Source of the DNA: CAJLIR01 sp964408085
GTDB lineage: Bacteria; Bacillota_I; Bacilli_A; RF39; UBA660
Direction of reading: 5' to 3'
Assembly (NCBI GenBank): GCA_964408085.1
Contig: CAYOYB010000001.1
Span: 124,001-188,000 of the forward strand
Length of the DNA: 64,000 nucleotides
In this document: positions 25,327 to 33,060 of the stretch, one piece after another
How positions within the stretch are numbered: the first letter of the stretch is position 1
How the letters are laid out: every line of letters begins with the position of its first letter
Notes under the pieces: model-generated
What the model saw: the letters and a program-made list of their open reading frames with translations, nothing else
Told to the model about the DNA's origin: nothing
The model's database searches: none
Program-made: the position numbers and the translations under genes

Positions 25327-25342
25327 TTTACTAGTGTAAACC
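25325..25342. promoter_or_regulatory. ICE operator D
   Basis: AGTTTA-CTAGTG-TAAACC, 123 bases after operator C and 24 bases before the next gene. Two sites on one leader allow looping or road-block repression. Confidence 0.75.
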
Positions 25343-25365
25343 AATCATAAAGAAAGTAAAGTGAG

Positions 25366-25554
25366 GTGAGAGTGATTTTTAGAGTAAAGGAAAGATATCG
25401 TATTTATAATACGTTATCAGAAAATCACGGTTATTTCCTTACCATTATAAAAGTTAGCAATAATATTGTATTTTATCTTTTTGATGGTATTGATGAAATT
25501 AAATGGTTTGATTCTGGAAGTAATTTTGCAGTAGACTTGATTAAGGTAGTTTAA
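25366..25554 (+). CDS. Hypothetical small ICE protein, 62 aa
   Basis: Starts with GTG 25366 (GTG 25372 is also possible). The 62 residues (MRVIFRVKERYRIYNTLSEN, then GYFLTIIKVSNNIVFYLFDG) look like a small beta-rich domain. Not recognised. It is the first substantial gene after operators C and D, in the operon that leads to the MazF gene. Confidence 0.5.
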   Translation: MRVIFRVKERYRIYNTLSENHGYFLTIIKVSNNIVFYLFDGIDEIKWFDSGSNFAVDLIKVV

Positions 25555-25589
25555 TTTAGTTCATCAGTTTTGTGAGAGGAGCAACTATT

Positions 25590-25856
25590 ATGAATTTTTC
25601 TGATGAAGGTAGTATAATCCCAGGATGGATATTACATCATCTAAGAAAATATGGTAATTGTTGCTGTGGACGTGAAATAGTAAAGCAATTAGGAAAGGAT
25701 CAATTTTTATACTTACTAAGAGAAAAGGGGTATCCTTGTATATTACGTATTATATACGATGATATATTTTATAAACCAAAGAGAAAAGTGAAGTATCCAC
25801 GTAATGCCTATTATATTTTAGAAATTGAGTGTATAGTGCATAGTTATTATATATGA
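25590..25856 (+). CDS. Hypothetical protein upstream of MazF, 88 aa
   Basis: ATG 25590 follows GAGAGGAG. The product is 88 residues long. It has a CCC cluster (KYGNCCCGREIVKQLGKDQF) and a basic C-terminal half (YKPKRKVKYPRNAYYILEIE). It overlaps the MazF-type toxin gene in an ATGA junction at 25853-25856, the usual coupling of an antitoxin with its toxin. It does not resemble MazE or another known antitoxin, so an antitoxin role is only suggested by position. Confidence 0.55.
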   Translation: MNFSDEGSIIPGWILHHLRKYGNCCCGREIVKQLGKDQFLYLLREKGYPCILRIIYDDIFYKPKRKVKYPRNAYYILEIECIVHSYYI

Positions 25857-26194
25857 TTAATATACAAAGAGGGCAAGTTTACGAAGTAAATTTAAATAAC
25901 ACTTCGCCACATGTTCAATCAGGTAAGCGTCCTTGTTTAGTTGTTCAAAATAATTTAGGAAACACATTTTCACCAACAATAGTGATTGTACCTTTAACAA
26001 CAAAACTCAAGAAGACATATATGCCTGTTCATGTAATAACGGCTCAAAATCAAATGGCATTATGTGAATGTATTTTAACTATTTCAAAAGAGCAAATAAT
26101 TTCTTATATTAAAACTTTAGATGAAAAAACTATGGAACTAATAGACAGGGCTTTATCCATTTCAGTGGGATTAAAGAGGGAGGAAAACTTATAA
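25853..26194 (+). CDS. MazF/PemK-family endoribonuclease toxin
   Basis: A 113-residue MazF-type protein. Family features are INIQRGQVYEVNL at the N-terminus, SGKRPCLVVQNNLGNTFSPT with the active-site region, VIVPLTTKLKK and the helix-forming CECILTISKEQII. Such toxins cut mRNA at short sequence motifs and stabilise mobile elements. It overlaps the upstream gene by four bases. No standard MazE gene is adjacent, so its antidote is unknown, and it may instead act as a regulator. Confidence 0.85.
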   Translation: MINIQRGQVYEVNLNNTSPHVQSGKRPCLVVQNNLGNTFSPTIVIVPLTTKLKKTYMPVHVITAQNQMALCECILTISKEQIISYIKTLDEKTMELIDRALSISVGLKREENL

Positions 26195-26202
26195 AAACAT
26201 TA

Positions 26203-26757
26203 ATGCGAGTGTTTGAAGATTTGTGTAGTGGAAGTTCTGAAAAGTATTGGCATAGTGAAGGAAATAATAAGAGAATGAGAGGTTATCATAAATTATCTAA
26301 GATATTAAAAACAATAAGATATATTTTAATAGTATTACTAGCAATTTATATTGTAGTATTATCTACGGAGAGTATAGTGTGCTTATTTGATAAAATGGAA
26401 TTTAATTTATTAAGTTCTATTGATCTTAAAAAATTTATTTTAGATGTTTATATAACAACTTTTATTAGCACTTCATTTATAATTTTTTATAGCAATAGAA
26501 AACAAAAATATTTACTAAAAAAAATTATATATTTAGTTGTAGATAGTTTGTTATTTCTACCTGTTAGTATATTATTAATTTATAATTTTCTAGCAGTAGG
26601 TAGTTTTATGAGATGTTTTTATTTATTAGTAGTATTTAGTGTAGTGATGATTATAATTGAACAATTAACAAATAGAATTGATAAATTATATGATATAGCA
26701 GTAGGTAGTATTGAAATAAATAGAAAAGGAGATAAGAAAGTATGCAAGGAAAAGTAA
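26203..26757 (+). CDS. Hypothetical membrane protein, 184 aa
   Basis: About four hydrophobic segments (ILIVLLAIYIVVLSTESIV, ITTFISTSFIIFY, LLFLPVSILLIYNFL, FYLLVVFSVVMIIIE) follow a polar N-terminus, and the C-terminus is basic. Not recognised. The only ribosome-site-like GGGAGG is about 20 bases before ATG 26203, so the start is uncertain; a downstream start is possible. It overlaps the following cold-shock gene by 16 bases. Confidence 0.6.
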   Translation: MRVFEDLCSGSSEKYWHSEGNNKRMRGYHKLSKILKTIRYILIVLLAIYIVVLSTESIVCLFDKMEFNLLSSIDLKKFILDVYITTFISTSFIIFYSNRKQKYLLKKIIYLVVDSLLFLPVSILLIYNFLAVGSFMRCFYLLVVFSVVMIIIEQLTNRIDKLYDIAVGSIEINRKGDKKVCKEK

Positions 26758-26975
26758 AATGGTTTAGCAGTGAAAAAGGATATGGATTCATATCTAGCGA
26801 GGGAGTTGAAAATGATATTTATGTTCATTTTTCAGATATTCAAATGGAAGGATTTAAAACATTAGAGGAAAATGATATAGTAGAATTTGACTATAATGAG
26901 GAAAAACAAAAGGCAGTTAATGTACATAAAATTTCCATTTCTGAAGATGCTGAAGAGAATGTAGAAAGTGAATAA
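26742..26975 (+). CDS. Cold-shock domain protein encoded on the ICE
   Basis: A 77-residue cold-shock domain protein (MQGKVKWFSSEKGYGFISSE and DIYVHFSDI) with an acidic tail EDAEENVESE that the chromosomal copy lacks. It should bind single-stranded nucleic acid. On a mobile element it may protect the transferred strand or help expression after transfer. It has its own AAAAGGAG site and its stop overlaps the start of the next gene (TAATG). Confidence 0.9.
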   Translation: MQGKVKWFSSEKGYGFISSEGVENDIYVHFSDIQMEGFKTLEENDIVEFDYNEEKQKAVNVHKISISEDAEENVESE

Positions 26976-27439
26976 TGGTTAATATTTTTGATAGTAAAAT
27001 CATATCAAAAATAGATATTGATAAAACATCACAGAATGGCAAAGAAATATGTGATTTATATCAACCTTTAGTAGAAAAAAGATTAAAACAAGTAAAAAGT
27101 ACACCATTTAATTCAGCAAGTTTCATTATGTTTTCAGAAAATAAGAATAATAGTAATTCTTCGGATAATAAATTAATTGAACGATTATCATGGATTGATG
27201 ATCAAACAGCAAGTTACATTCATAATGTATTAAAAATCCAGAAGAAAGATAAAACGATAGGTGAATTTTTAAAATGGAAATGTTTTTACGGATTATCTGA
27301 TAGAGAGATATCAGAAAAATTACAAATAACGGATAGAACAGTTAGAAAGTATAAGGCAAGAGCATATTTTCATTTAGCTGTATATTCAAATCAAGTTGAA
27401 TTTATATATGAACAAACATACTATTTTCAATTTGATTAA
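26975..27439 (+). CDS. ArpU/sigma-region-4-like regulator
   Basis: A 154-residue protein. The C-terminal part reads WKCFYGLSDREISEKLQITD followed by RTVRKYKARAYFHLA, a sigma-70 region 4 type helix-turn-helix as in ArpU late regulators of phages and in ICE-encoded sigma-like factors. The N-terminal part has low similarity to anything recognised. It may switch on late or transfer genes. It is translationally coupled to the cold-shock gene. Confidence 0.7.
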   Translation: MVNIFDSKIISKIDIDKTSQNGKEICDLYQPLVEKRLKQVKSTPFNSASFIMFSENKNNSNSSDNKLIERLSWIDDQTASYIHNVLKIQKKDKTIGEFLKWKCFYGLSDREISEKLQITDRTVRKYKARAYFHLAVYSNQVEFIYEQTYYFQFD

Positions 27440-27452
27440 ATAGGTGTATTAT

Positions 27453-27473
27453 TAATGTGGCAAAGCCACATTA
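27453..27473 (+). promoter_or_regulatory. Perfect hairpin before the CAP-protein gene
   Basis: TAATGTGGC, AAA, GCCACATTA forms a perfect 9-bp stem without a T run. It starts 14 bases after the ArpU-like stop and ends 28 bases before the CAP gene. It is more likely an mRNA stability or operator element than a terminator. Confidence 0.5.
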
Positions 27474-27500
27474 AAGACATAAGAAGTTGGAGGAGTAAAA

Positions 27501-28538
27501 ATGAAGAAGAAATATATTTTTGTAATTATAATTGTAATAATTATATTTTTAGTAGGTTTACTATTTTTAGTATTTAAGGATACTAGTAAAATAATTTTAA
27601 AAAATAATGAATTTATTTTTGAGTTAGGTGAGGACATTAGTGGGGATGTATCTTATTATTTGGAAAATGCTACTTCTACTAAGAATATAAAAGATTACAA
27701 ATTATTCTCAGCTGATTTGAAAGTAGTAGATAAAAAACTTGTTACAGATGAAGAATTTGTTAAAGTTGGAGAATACACTGTTGAGATTCAATATAAGAAA
27801 TTATCAGAGAAAATTGTTATAAAAGTGGTGGATACTATTGCTCCAGAATTTAAAGATTTTAAGGAACAAATTGAACTAGAAGAAACATTAGAAGAAATGA
27901 ATTTAACATCGTATTTTGAAGCAACCGATTTAACAGAGGTTAATATAAAAATAGATGGAGATTATGATTTAGCACTTGAAGGTGAGTATAAGATAAATGT
28001 AATTGCAACCGATTCTAATGGTAATGAAACTATGAAAGAATCCTTGATAAAAGTAAAAAAGAAGGAAGTAGTGATAGAGAATTCTTCTAATACTAAAGAG
28101 GAATCACCAAAACTAGAAAGTCAAAATCCTTCTAATAATTCAGGTTCATCTAACAATCAAGTGCAAAATCAACCAAATACAAGTAATACTACAACTCCAA
28201 GATATAGAACTGACATTGCAGAATCTTATGTAAATCAAGTTAATTCTTATAGAAAATCAAAAGGATTATCTGAATTACCTGTTACTTCTGAAGCACAGGC
28301 AGAAGCTGATAGAAGAGCGAAAGAAATTTCTATTTATTATTCACATGATGGAGCTGGATATGGTTTTGGTGAAATTATAGGTGATGGTTCTATTGGATCA
28401 GACTTTATAACAGCATGGAAAAACAGCCCACCACATAATGCAGCAATGTTAAGAGAGCAGAATGTGGCAATGGCAGCAAGTGTTTATGAATATAATAATT
28501 ATTGGTATGCAGTAATTTCGTTTAGGATGAATTATTAA
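27501..28538 (+). CDS. Membrane-anchored CAP (SCP/PR1-like) domain protein
   Basis: A 345-residue protein. A single N-terminal membrane helix (about 4-24) is followed by an Ig-like DUF5011-type region (PEFKDFKEQIELEETLEEMN, then YKINVIATDSNGNETM, about 112-185), a Ser/Asn/Pro linker (190-232) and a CAP domain from about 238 with AESYVNQVNSYRKSKGL and the HDGAGYGFGE, WKNSPPHNAAML motifs. It should face the outside. CAP proteins on Firmicutes elements are of unclear function; adhesion or cell-wall roles are guesses. Confidence 0.85.
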   Translation: MKKKYIFVIIIVIIIFLVGLLFLVFKDTSKIILKNNEFIFELGEDISGDVSYYLENATSTKNIKDYKLFSADLKVVDKKLVTDEEFVKVGEYTVEIQYKKLSEKIVIKVVDTIAPEFKDFKEQIELEETLEEMNLTSYFEATDLTEVNIKIDGDYDLALEGEYKINVIATDSNGNETMKESLIKVKKKEVVIENSSNTKEESPKLESQNPSNNSGSSNNQVQNQPNTSNTTTPRYRTDIAESYVNQVNSYRKSKGLSELPVTSEAQAEADRRAKEISIYYSHDGAGYGFGEIIGDGSIGSDFITAWKNSPPHNAAMLREQNVAMAASVYEYNNYWYAVISFRMNY

Positions 28539-28642
28539 TATGTTGTTATAAGAAAAAATAAAAAATTAATCATTTAGTGTCAAATAAATGCTAAATATAA
28601 ATGTATACTTATAATAATTTCGGTCAATCTTTGCTACCAACG

Positions 28643-28671
28643 TTGAAAAAATGCAATTATAATGGTATAAT
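28643..28671 (+). promoter_or_regulatory. Strong promoter of the membrane HTH gene
   Basis: TTGAAA and TATAAT are separated by 17 bases. The spacer and flanks resemble the promoter at 40838 (shared CGTTGA, an A run then ATG, and TTATGG/ATAATGG segments). Confidence 0.75.
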
Positions 28672-28680
28672 TAAACTATT

Positions 28681-28712
28681 AGCAGTACACTTTTTTTGTA
28701 TTGCTTTTTTTT
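28681..28712 (+). terminator. Terminator-like hairpin at the 5' end of the HTH mRNA
   Basis: AGCAGTAC pairs with GTATTGCT (one wobble pair), followed by eight T. The hairpin begins about 10 bases after the -10 box, at the expected transcript start, and ends just before the ribosome site GGAGTTGG. Confidence 0.6.
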
Positions 28713-28725
28713 GGAGTTGGTATTA

Positions 28726-29835
28726 ATGAATCAAGAAAAAATGGGGGAATTTATTGCAAAGCTAAGAAAAGAGAAAAAATGGACTCAAGAAGATTTGGCT
28801 CAAAAATTATTAGTTGATAGAACTATGGTATCAAAGTGGGAGAGAGGATTATACATTCCAAACGTAGAATATTTACTTCAATTACAAAAATTATTTGATG
28901 TAAGTATTAACGAAATTTTGTATGGTGAAAGAAAAAATTTAGATAATAATAATCAAATAGATGCGATCCCTATTAATATAATGGCAGAAGATAGGAAAAA
29001 ACTTAAAAAGTCTTTAATAGTTTTTAGTCTAATTATAGTTATATTATTAATTTCTTTCTTTGTCTATTATTTTATAAATAATTATAATTCTATAAAAGTG
29101 TATAGAATTTATGGTGATGATAAAAATTTTTATATTAACGATGGTATTATGATTTTATCAAAAGAAAAGGGTTATATAAAAATTGGTAATATTGGCAAAT
29201 ATTCCGATGTAAAAATAACAAAAACAAGGTTATACTTTAAACAGGGGGATACAGAACACAATATTTTTGTTGGCGGAGAAAATGACACTGAAATATTATT
29301 GATAAATAAATTTAATTACAATGAATTATTTACATATAAAGATATTAAAAATATATTGAAAGGATTATTTTTAGAAATAACAACTGATGAAGATAATAAA
29401 TATATTCTTGATTTGACTATTTATAAAGATTTTGCTAATGATGCTATAATAAACAATCATAATACTCCACCAATATCAGATGGTCAAAATAATAATTTAC
29501 AATCTTCGGTTCCTGACTATATAGAAGAAAATTTTATATACAATCCTGATAAGGAAGAATATTCTAAAAATACTGTTAATGATAAATCCAATATTATTGA
29601 AACTTATTTTTTAAACTCAAATATGTATCTTGTTGTTATGTCAAATAAGGAATTAGAGCAACGCTTTGAACATTCGCTAAATGATGAAATTGTAAATTTT
29701 TATCTTTTTAAAGAAGGAAACATGGTGGATAATTTTAGTTATAATATGAAAACTAAAAACTGTGAATATGGAAATTGTGATATTTCATCTATAGACAATT
29801 TTAAAGAAAATTATTTAAGCAAAATTTATAATTAA
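28726..29835 (+). CDS. Membrane-anchored HTH_XRE regulator
   Basis: A 369-residue protein. Residues 1-60 are an XRE helix-turn-helix (WTQEDLAQKLLVDRTMVSKW). One membrane helix follows at about 93-114 (LIVFSLIIVILLISFFVYYF) and an extracellular region of 250 residues ends the protein. This is the layout of one-component sensors such as BlaR- or ComX-pathway-type membrane HTH regulators, in which an outside signal changes DNA binding inside. ATG 28726 follows GGAGTTGG. It may control the secreted protein and protease genes that follow. Confidence 0.8.
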   Translation: MNQEKMGEFIAKLRKEKKWTQEDLAQKLLVDRTMVSKWERGLYIPNVEYLLQLQKLFDVSINEILYGERKNLDNNNQIDAIPINIMAEDRKKLKKSLIVFSLIIVILLISFFVYYFINNYNSIKVYRIYGDDKNFYINDGIMILSKEKGYIKIGNIGKYSDVKITKTRLYFKQGDTEHNIFVGGENDTEILLINKFNYNELFTYKDIKNILKGLFLEITTDEDNKYILDLTIYKDFANDAIINNHNTPPISDGQNNNLQSSVPDYIEENFIYNPDKEEYSKNTVNDKSNIIETYFLNSNMYLVVMSNKELEQRFEHSLNDEIVNFYLFKEGNMVDNFSYNMKTKNCEYGNCDISSIDNFKENYLSKIYN

Positions 29836-29942
29836 TTAAAAGGGTAAATACTTCGCATTAATAGAAAAAATAAAATGTGAAATATTTGCCCTTTATTTTT
29901 TATGCTCAATTATACTACAATGAAAGTGAAAGGAGAAATGCT

Positions 29943-30683
29943 ATGAAGTTAAAGATATTATTTTCACTAATGTGTTGTATATCATTACTAAGTTTTACAA
30001 AAGTTTCTGCTTTAAGTAATGATACAATGTATGTCAATGATAATGGTATTGAACTGACAGAAAAAGAATTTCATTTCGTAAATGATTTTTATGGAGAAGA
30101 TTTTTTTGAGAATATGACTTATGATGATTATATTTGGATTTCTGATCTTGATATAAATAATAGAGATGTAGAAATCAAAACTATTTATAATTTTGATAAT
30201 GGGATGATGAAGAGCCCTTCTTATTCTACAAATAGTAAAAAGTTATCTATTTCTAAAGCATGTTCTAGTTATGTTTGTACTATTATCACAAATTTAACTT
30301 GGTTAACTAATCCAACTGTTAGAAGCTATGATTTGATTGGCGTTAGATTCCATAACACAAGTTTAAATAATAATACTGTTACTACAAAAATAACCTCTAG
30401 TAAAGGAACTGAATATTCATCAAATAATAAATTTTTAGCAAATGGCTTTGGGACATCTGTTAAATTACCAACTGATGCAACCAATATATCAGTTCAACAA
30501 AAACTATTTACTCAACCTGGTGGAATAGTATATGCAAGTTATCAACATGCAGTTAAAGATATTTCATTGCAAACAAGTTTAAATTATACAATGGGTGTAG
30601 GTGGATATGGAAATGTTTTCTTATTCTACGGAGGAGTAGATAATTACTATGATGCAATGGGTGGAGTAAATATAGACCTATAA
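29943..30683 (+). CDS. Secreted protein of unknown function, 246 aa
   Basis: ATG 29943 follows AAAGGAG; the open frame to 29877 is not needed. A signal peptide (MKLKILFSLMCCISLLSF, cut near KVSA-LS) is followed by an acidic segment (LTEKEFHFVNDFYGEDFFEN) and a larger beta-rich domain with a cysteine pair in KACSSYVCTIITN. Not recognised. Its neighbours are a membrane HTH regulator upstream and a secreted protease downstream, so it may be the protease's substrate or partner. Confidence 0.7.
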   Translation: MKLKILFSLMCCISLLSFTKVSALSNDTMYVNDNGIELTEKEFHFVNDFYGEDFFENMTYDDYIWISDLDINNRDVEIKTIYNFDNGMMKSPSYSTNSKKLSISKACSSYVCTIITNLTWLTNPTVRSYDLIGVRFHNTSLNNNTVTTKITSSKGTEYSSNNKFLANGFGTSVKLPTDATNISVQQKLFTQPGGIVYASYQHAVKDISLQTSLNYTMGVGGYGNVFLFYGGVDNYYDAMGGVNIDL

Positions 30684-30747
30684 TTTTGGTTAAAAGTATG
30701 CTAGTACAGGTGCTTTTAATATATATTTTTTAGAAAGGAAGGATAAA

Positions 30748-32034
30748 ATGAAACAAAAAATTATGTCGCTCTTTTTAGTTGCATTTGTGTTTATTTCTAC
30801 AATGCCAATAGTTTCGGCAAGTGATTTAAATGGCTTACTTGAAAAAGAGCAAAATATTCAAAAACCAGATATTACCGATGAAATTTTTGAAACAAAAGAA
30901 TTCCAAGAATCAAGGGCAGAATATTTAAAAGAAGTATATGGTGAAAATTGGGAGGAACTTTATGAACGTAATGCACAATCTGTTCAGAATGCTCAAAAAA
31001 TAGAATCTAAGTTTCCAAGAACTTTCAGTGGGGATATTATGTATCCTAATTATATTGGTGGCTTATATATAAATGATGATGATCGTTTAGTTATTCAGAT
31101 TGTTGATGAAGTTGTACCTAGTACAAAATCAAGAGCACGAAAATTATATAATGACGTATTAGCTGTTGATGAAGATGCAGTTATTGAAAATGTAAAATAT
31201 TCATATTCAGAAATAATTGCACTTAATAATCAAATGGAAGATTTATTTTTAGAAGACAAATTACCTAGTTCCGTAAGTGCCTTTTATATGAATGTTAGTA
31301 ATAATAGAATTGTAGTAGAGTTATCAGATTATTCTGAAAAAGAAATTGAAAACTTTAAAAATACTTCATTTGATTCACCTATCATTACTTTTAAAGAAGC
31401 TGGTGGAACTGCTGTTACCATTGATGCAGGAGCTCCAAATGGAGCAGGTGGTTCTGTTGGATATAGAGCTAGAAAAGGAACATCTGGTGAAGGTTTTGTT
31501 ACACACGGACACGGTTTAAGAAAAGGTAATGAAATATCAGGTATTGGTGTGGTAAGAGAACAAAATTTTGGTGGAAATGTTGATGCCTCTTGGGTAGATA
31601 CAAATGGTTATTCTGCAACACCAACAAATAATTGGCATTCTTATGCACCATATATAATGCCAACATTATATTTATCAACTTCTGTTAAGACTAGTTTCTA
31701 TGAAGGTGAGCGTGTAGGAAAAATTGGTTCAAGATCAGGACATAGAACAGGAAAAATTACTAACGTAAGTTGGTCAGGAAATGTTAGAGAATATGATGGT
31801 GCACCAGAAACAAAATTTACAAAAATGGTTGGAACTGATGTTTATCAAGAAGTTGGTGATAGTGGTGGAATAGTTTACTACACATTAAAATTAAGCAGTG
31901 CTTTACCAAATCCAGACGGTTCTACTGAAGCACACATGACAGCAGGAATTGCTGTATTCAAAACTAACGGTAATAACATGGTATTTACTAGAGCAGATTA
32001 TATTAATTCTAAATTTGGATTATCAAGGTATTAG
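30748..32034 (+). CDS. Secreted S1-like serine protease
   Basis: A 428-residue exported protein. The signal peptide is MKQKIMSLFLVAFVFIST with a cut near VSA-SD. A propeptide of about 200 residues resembles those of streptogrisin-type proteases. The protease domain has GFVTHGHGLRKG (catalytic His in THGH rather than TAGH), NVDASWVDTNG (candidate Asp) and VGDSGGIVY (nucleophile Ser). It probably acts outside the cell on a host, competitor or self protein. It has a strong GAAAGGAAGG site and a terminator follows. Confidence 0.82.
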   Translation: MKQKIMSLFLVAFVFISTMPIVSASDLNGLLEKEQNIQKPDITDEIFETKEFQESRAEYLKEVYGENWEELYERNAQSVQNAQKIESKFPRTFSGDIMYPNYIGGLYINDDDRLVIQIVDEVVPSTKSRARKLYNDVLAVDEDAVIENVKYSYSEIIALNNQMEDLFLEDKLPSSVSAFYMNVSNNRIVVELSDYSEKEIENFKNTSFDSPIITFKEAGGTAVTIDAGAPNGAGGSVGYRARKGTSGEGFVTHGHGLRKGNEISGIGVVREQNFGGNVDASWVDTNGYSATPTNNWHSYAPYIMPTLYLSTSVKTSFYEGERVGKIGSRSGHRTGKITNVSWSGNVREYDGAPETKFTKMVGTDVYQEVGDSGGIVYYTLKLSSALPNPDGSTEAHMTAGIAVFKTNGNNMVFTRADYINSKFGLSRY

Positions 32035-32051
32035 TAAATATAAGAAACTAG

Positions 32052-32092
32052 AAATTTTGGCTCTAGATTATCTAGAACCAAAATTTTAGTTT
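32052..32092 (+). terminator. Intrinsic terminator of the protease gene
   Basis: AAATTTTGGCTCTAGA and TCTAGAACCAAAATTT form a 16-bp stem with one mismatch around TTA. Confidence 0.8.
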
Positions 32093-32231
32093 GTTTTTAT
32101 AACAGTAATATTATATATTAGAAATGTCAAAATAGTAGTATATTAATATTTTAAGAATTATAGAAAGTAATACATAGAATTATGCAGAATTTTATTAATT
32201 AGGGTATAATATAAATGTAAGGAGAAAATTA

Positions 32232-32660
32232 ATGAGGACAAAGTTTATTATAATTTTATTGCTTAGTGTATGTTTTATAGTAAGTGGTTGTAGTTTGAAA
32301 AATGATAATAAGAACGGAGATGAAAAATCAATTATGATAAGTGAAGAAAAAATAAAAAGCATTTCAAAAGGTGAAAAAATAGTTATTGAGAATTTTAGAA
32401 ATAATAATGAAGTTAAAAAAACTATTTTAGACAAAAATGAAATAGGAGAAATATTAAATATTTTATCCCATGGGGTTGAAGAAAATGGTGTAGTAACATC
32501 AGAAAGTTGCAATTGGAAATTTCTTATATATGACGACAATGATAGTTTGATATCAACTGTTTGGATATGGGAAAGTGGTCATTTTGGTTTTAAAAATGAC
32601 AAAGAGTATAGATTTCATACAGGAGATACGAAAATTTTAAAAGAAATAATAGAGAAATAA
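32232..32660 (+). CDS. Hypothetical lipoprotein, 142 aa
   Basis: A lipoprotein signal peptide with lipobox VSGC (residues 17-20 or so) is followed by a charged region (EKIKSISKGEKIVIENFRNN) and a small beta-rich domain (NWKFLIYDDNDSLISTVWIW). Not recognised. It sits after the protease and could be an immunity or inhibitor protein at the membrane surface, but nothing in the sequence proves this. Confidence 0.75.
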   Translation: MRTKFIIILLLSVCFIVSGCSLKNDNKNGDEKSIMISEEKIKSISKGEKIVIENFRNNNEVKKTILDKNEIGEILNILSHGVEENGVVTSESCNWKFLIYDDNDSLISTVWIWESGHFGFKNDKEYRFHTGDTKILKEIIEK

Positions 32661-32729
32661 TAAAAAATGATATAATTTTTTCTTCAATTTTTTGAATTCG
32701 CTTTTGTGTTTATTAAAGTTCAAAAATAA

Positions 32730-32881
32730 TTAGTATTACAAAATTATAAGCAATATACATTAAGTAGTTCTGACATTAGCAAATATGATTATGTTTTTCC
32801 AAATACTGATCAAAGTAATGAATTAGAAATCAAAAAATATGAAGAATTGAAAAAGAGCATAATTAATTATGCTAGAAATTA
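32730..32881 (+). pseudogene. 5'-truncated gene fragment
   Basis: A frame of 50 codons without a start codon reads LVLQNYKQYTLSSSDISKYD and then YVFPNTDQSNELEIKK before TAA. The composition looks coding, so it is probably the tail of a deleted cargo gene. The parent gene is not recognised. Confidence 0.35.
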
Positions 32882-33008
32882 ATTGATTAGTTGATTTTTG
32901 AATCTAGTAGATAGTAAAGAAAAACTACTAGATTTTTATTTCAGCATGTTATTAAGAAAAATTTTAAATTTACACATATTATTGTATACAAAGGTTGAAA
33001 TCTTATAT

Positions 33009-33037
33009 AAAAAAATAGTCCTGTACTAGCGACTATT
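33009..33037 (-). terminator. Terminator of the minus-strand kinase-receiver operon
   Basis: On the minus strand AATAGTC and GACTATT form a 7-bp stem around a 10-base loop, followed by a T run. Confidence 0.65.
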
Positions 33038-33060
33038 GCTTCAAAATAAATATTTATATT

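Larger units (their letters stand above)
32661..33060. other. Gene-free stretch with a gene fragment and a minus-strand terminator
   Basis: Four hundred bases without an intact gene. It contains an open fragment without a start codon at 32730-32881 and a terminator for the minus-strand operon at 33009-33037. The rest is AT-rich without a clear signal. Confidence 0.6.
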
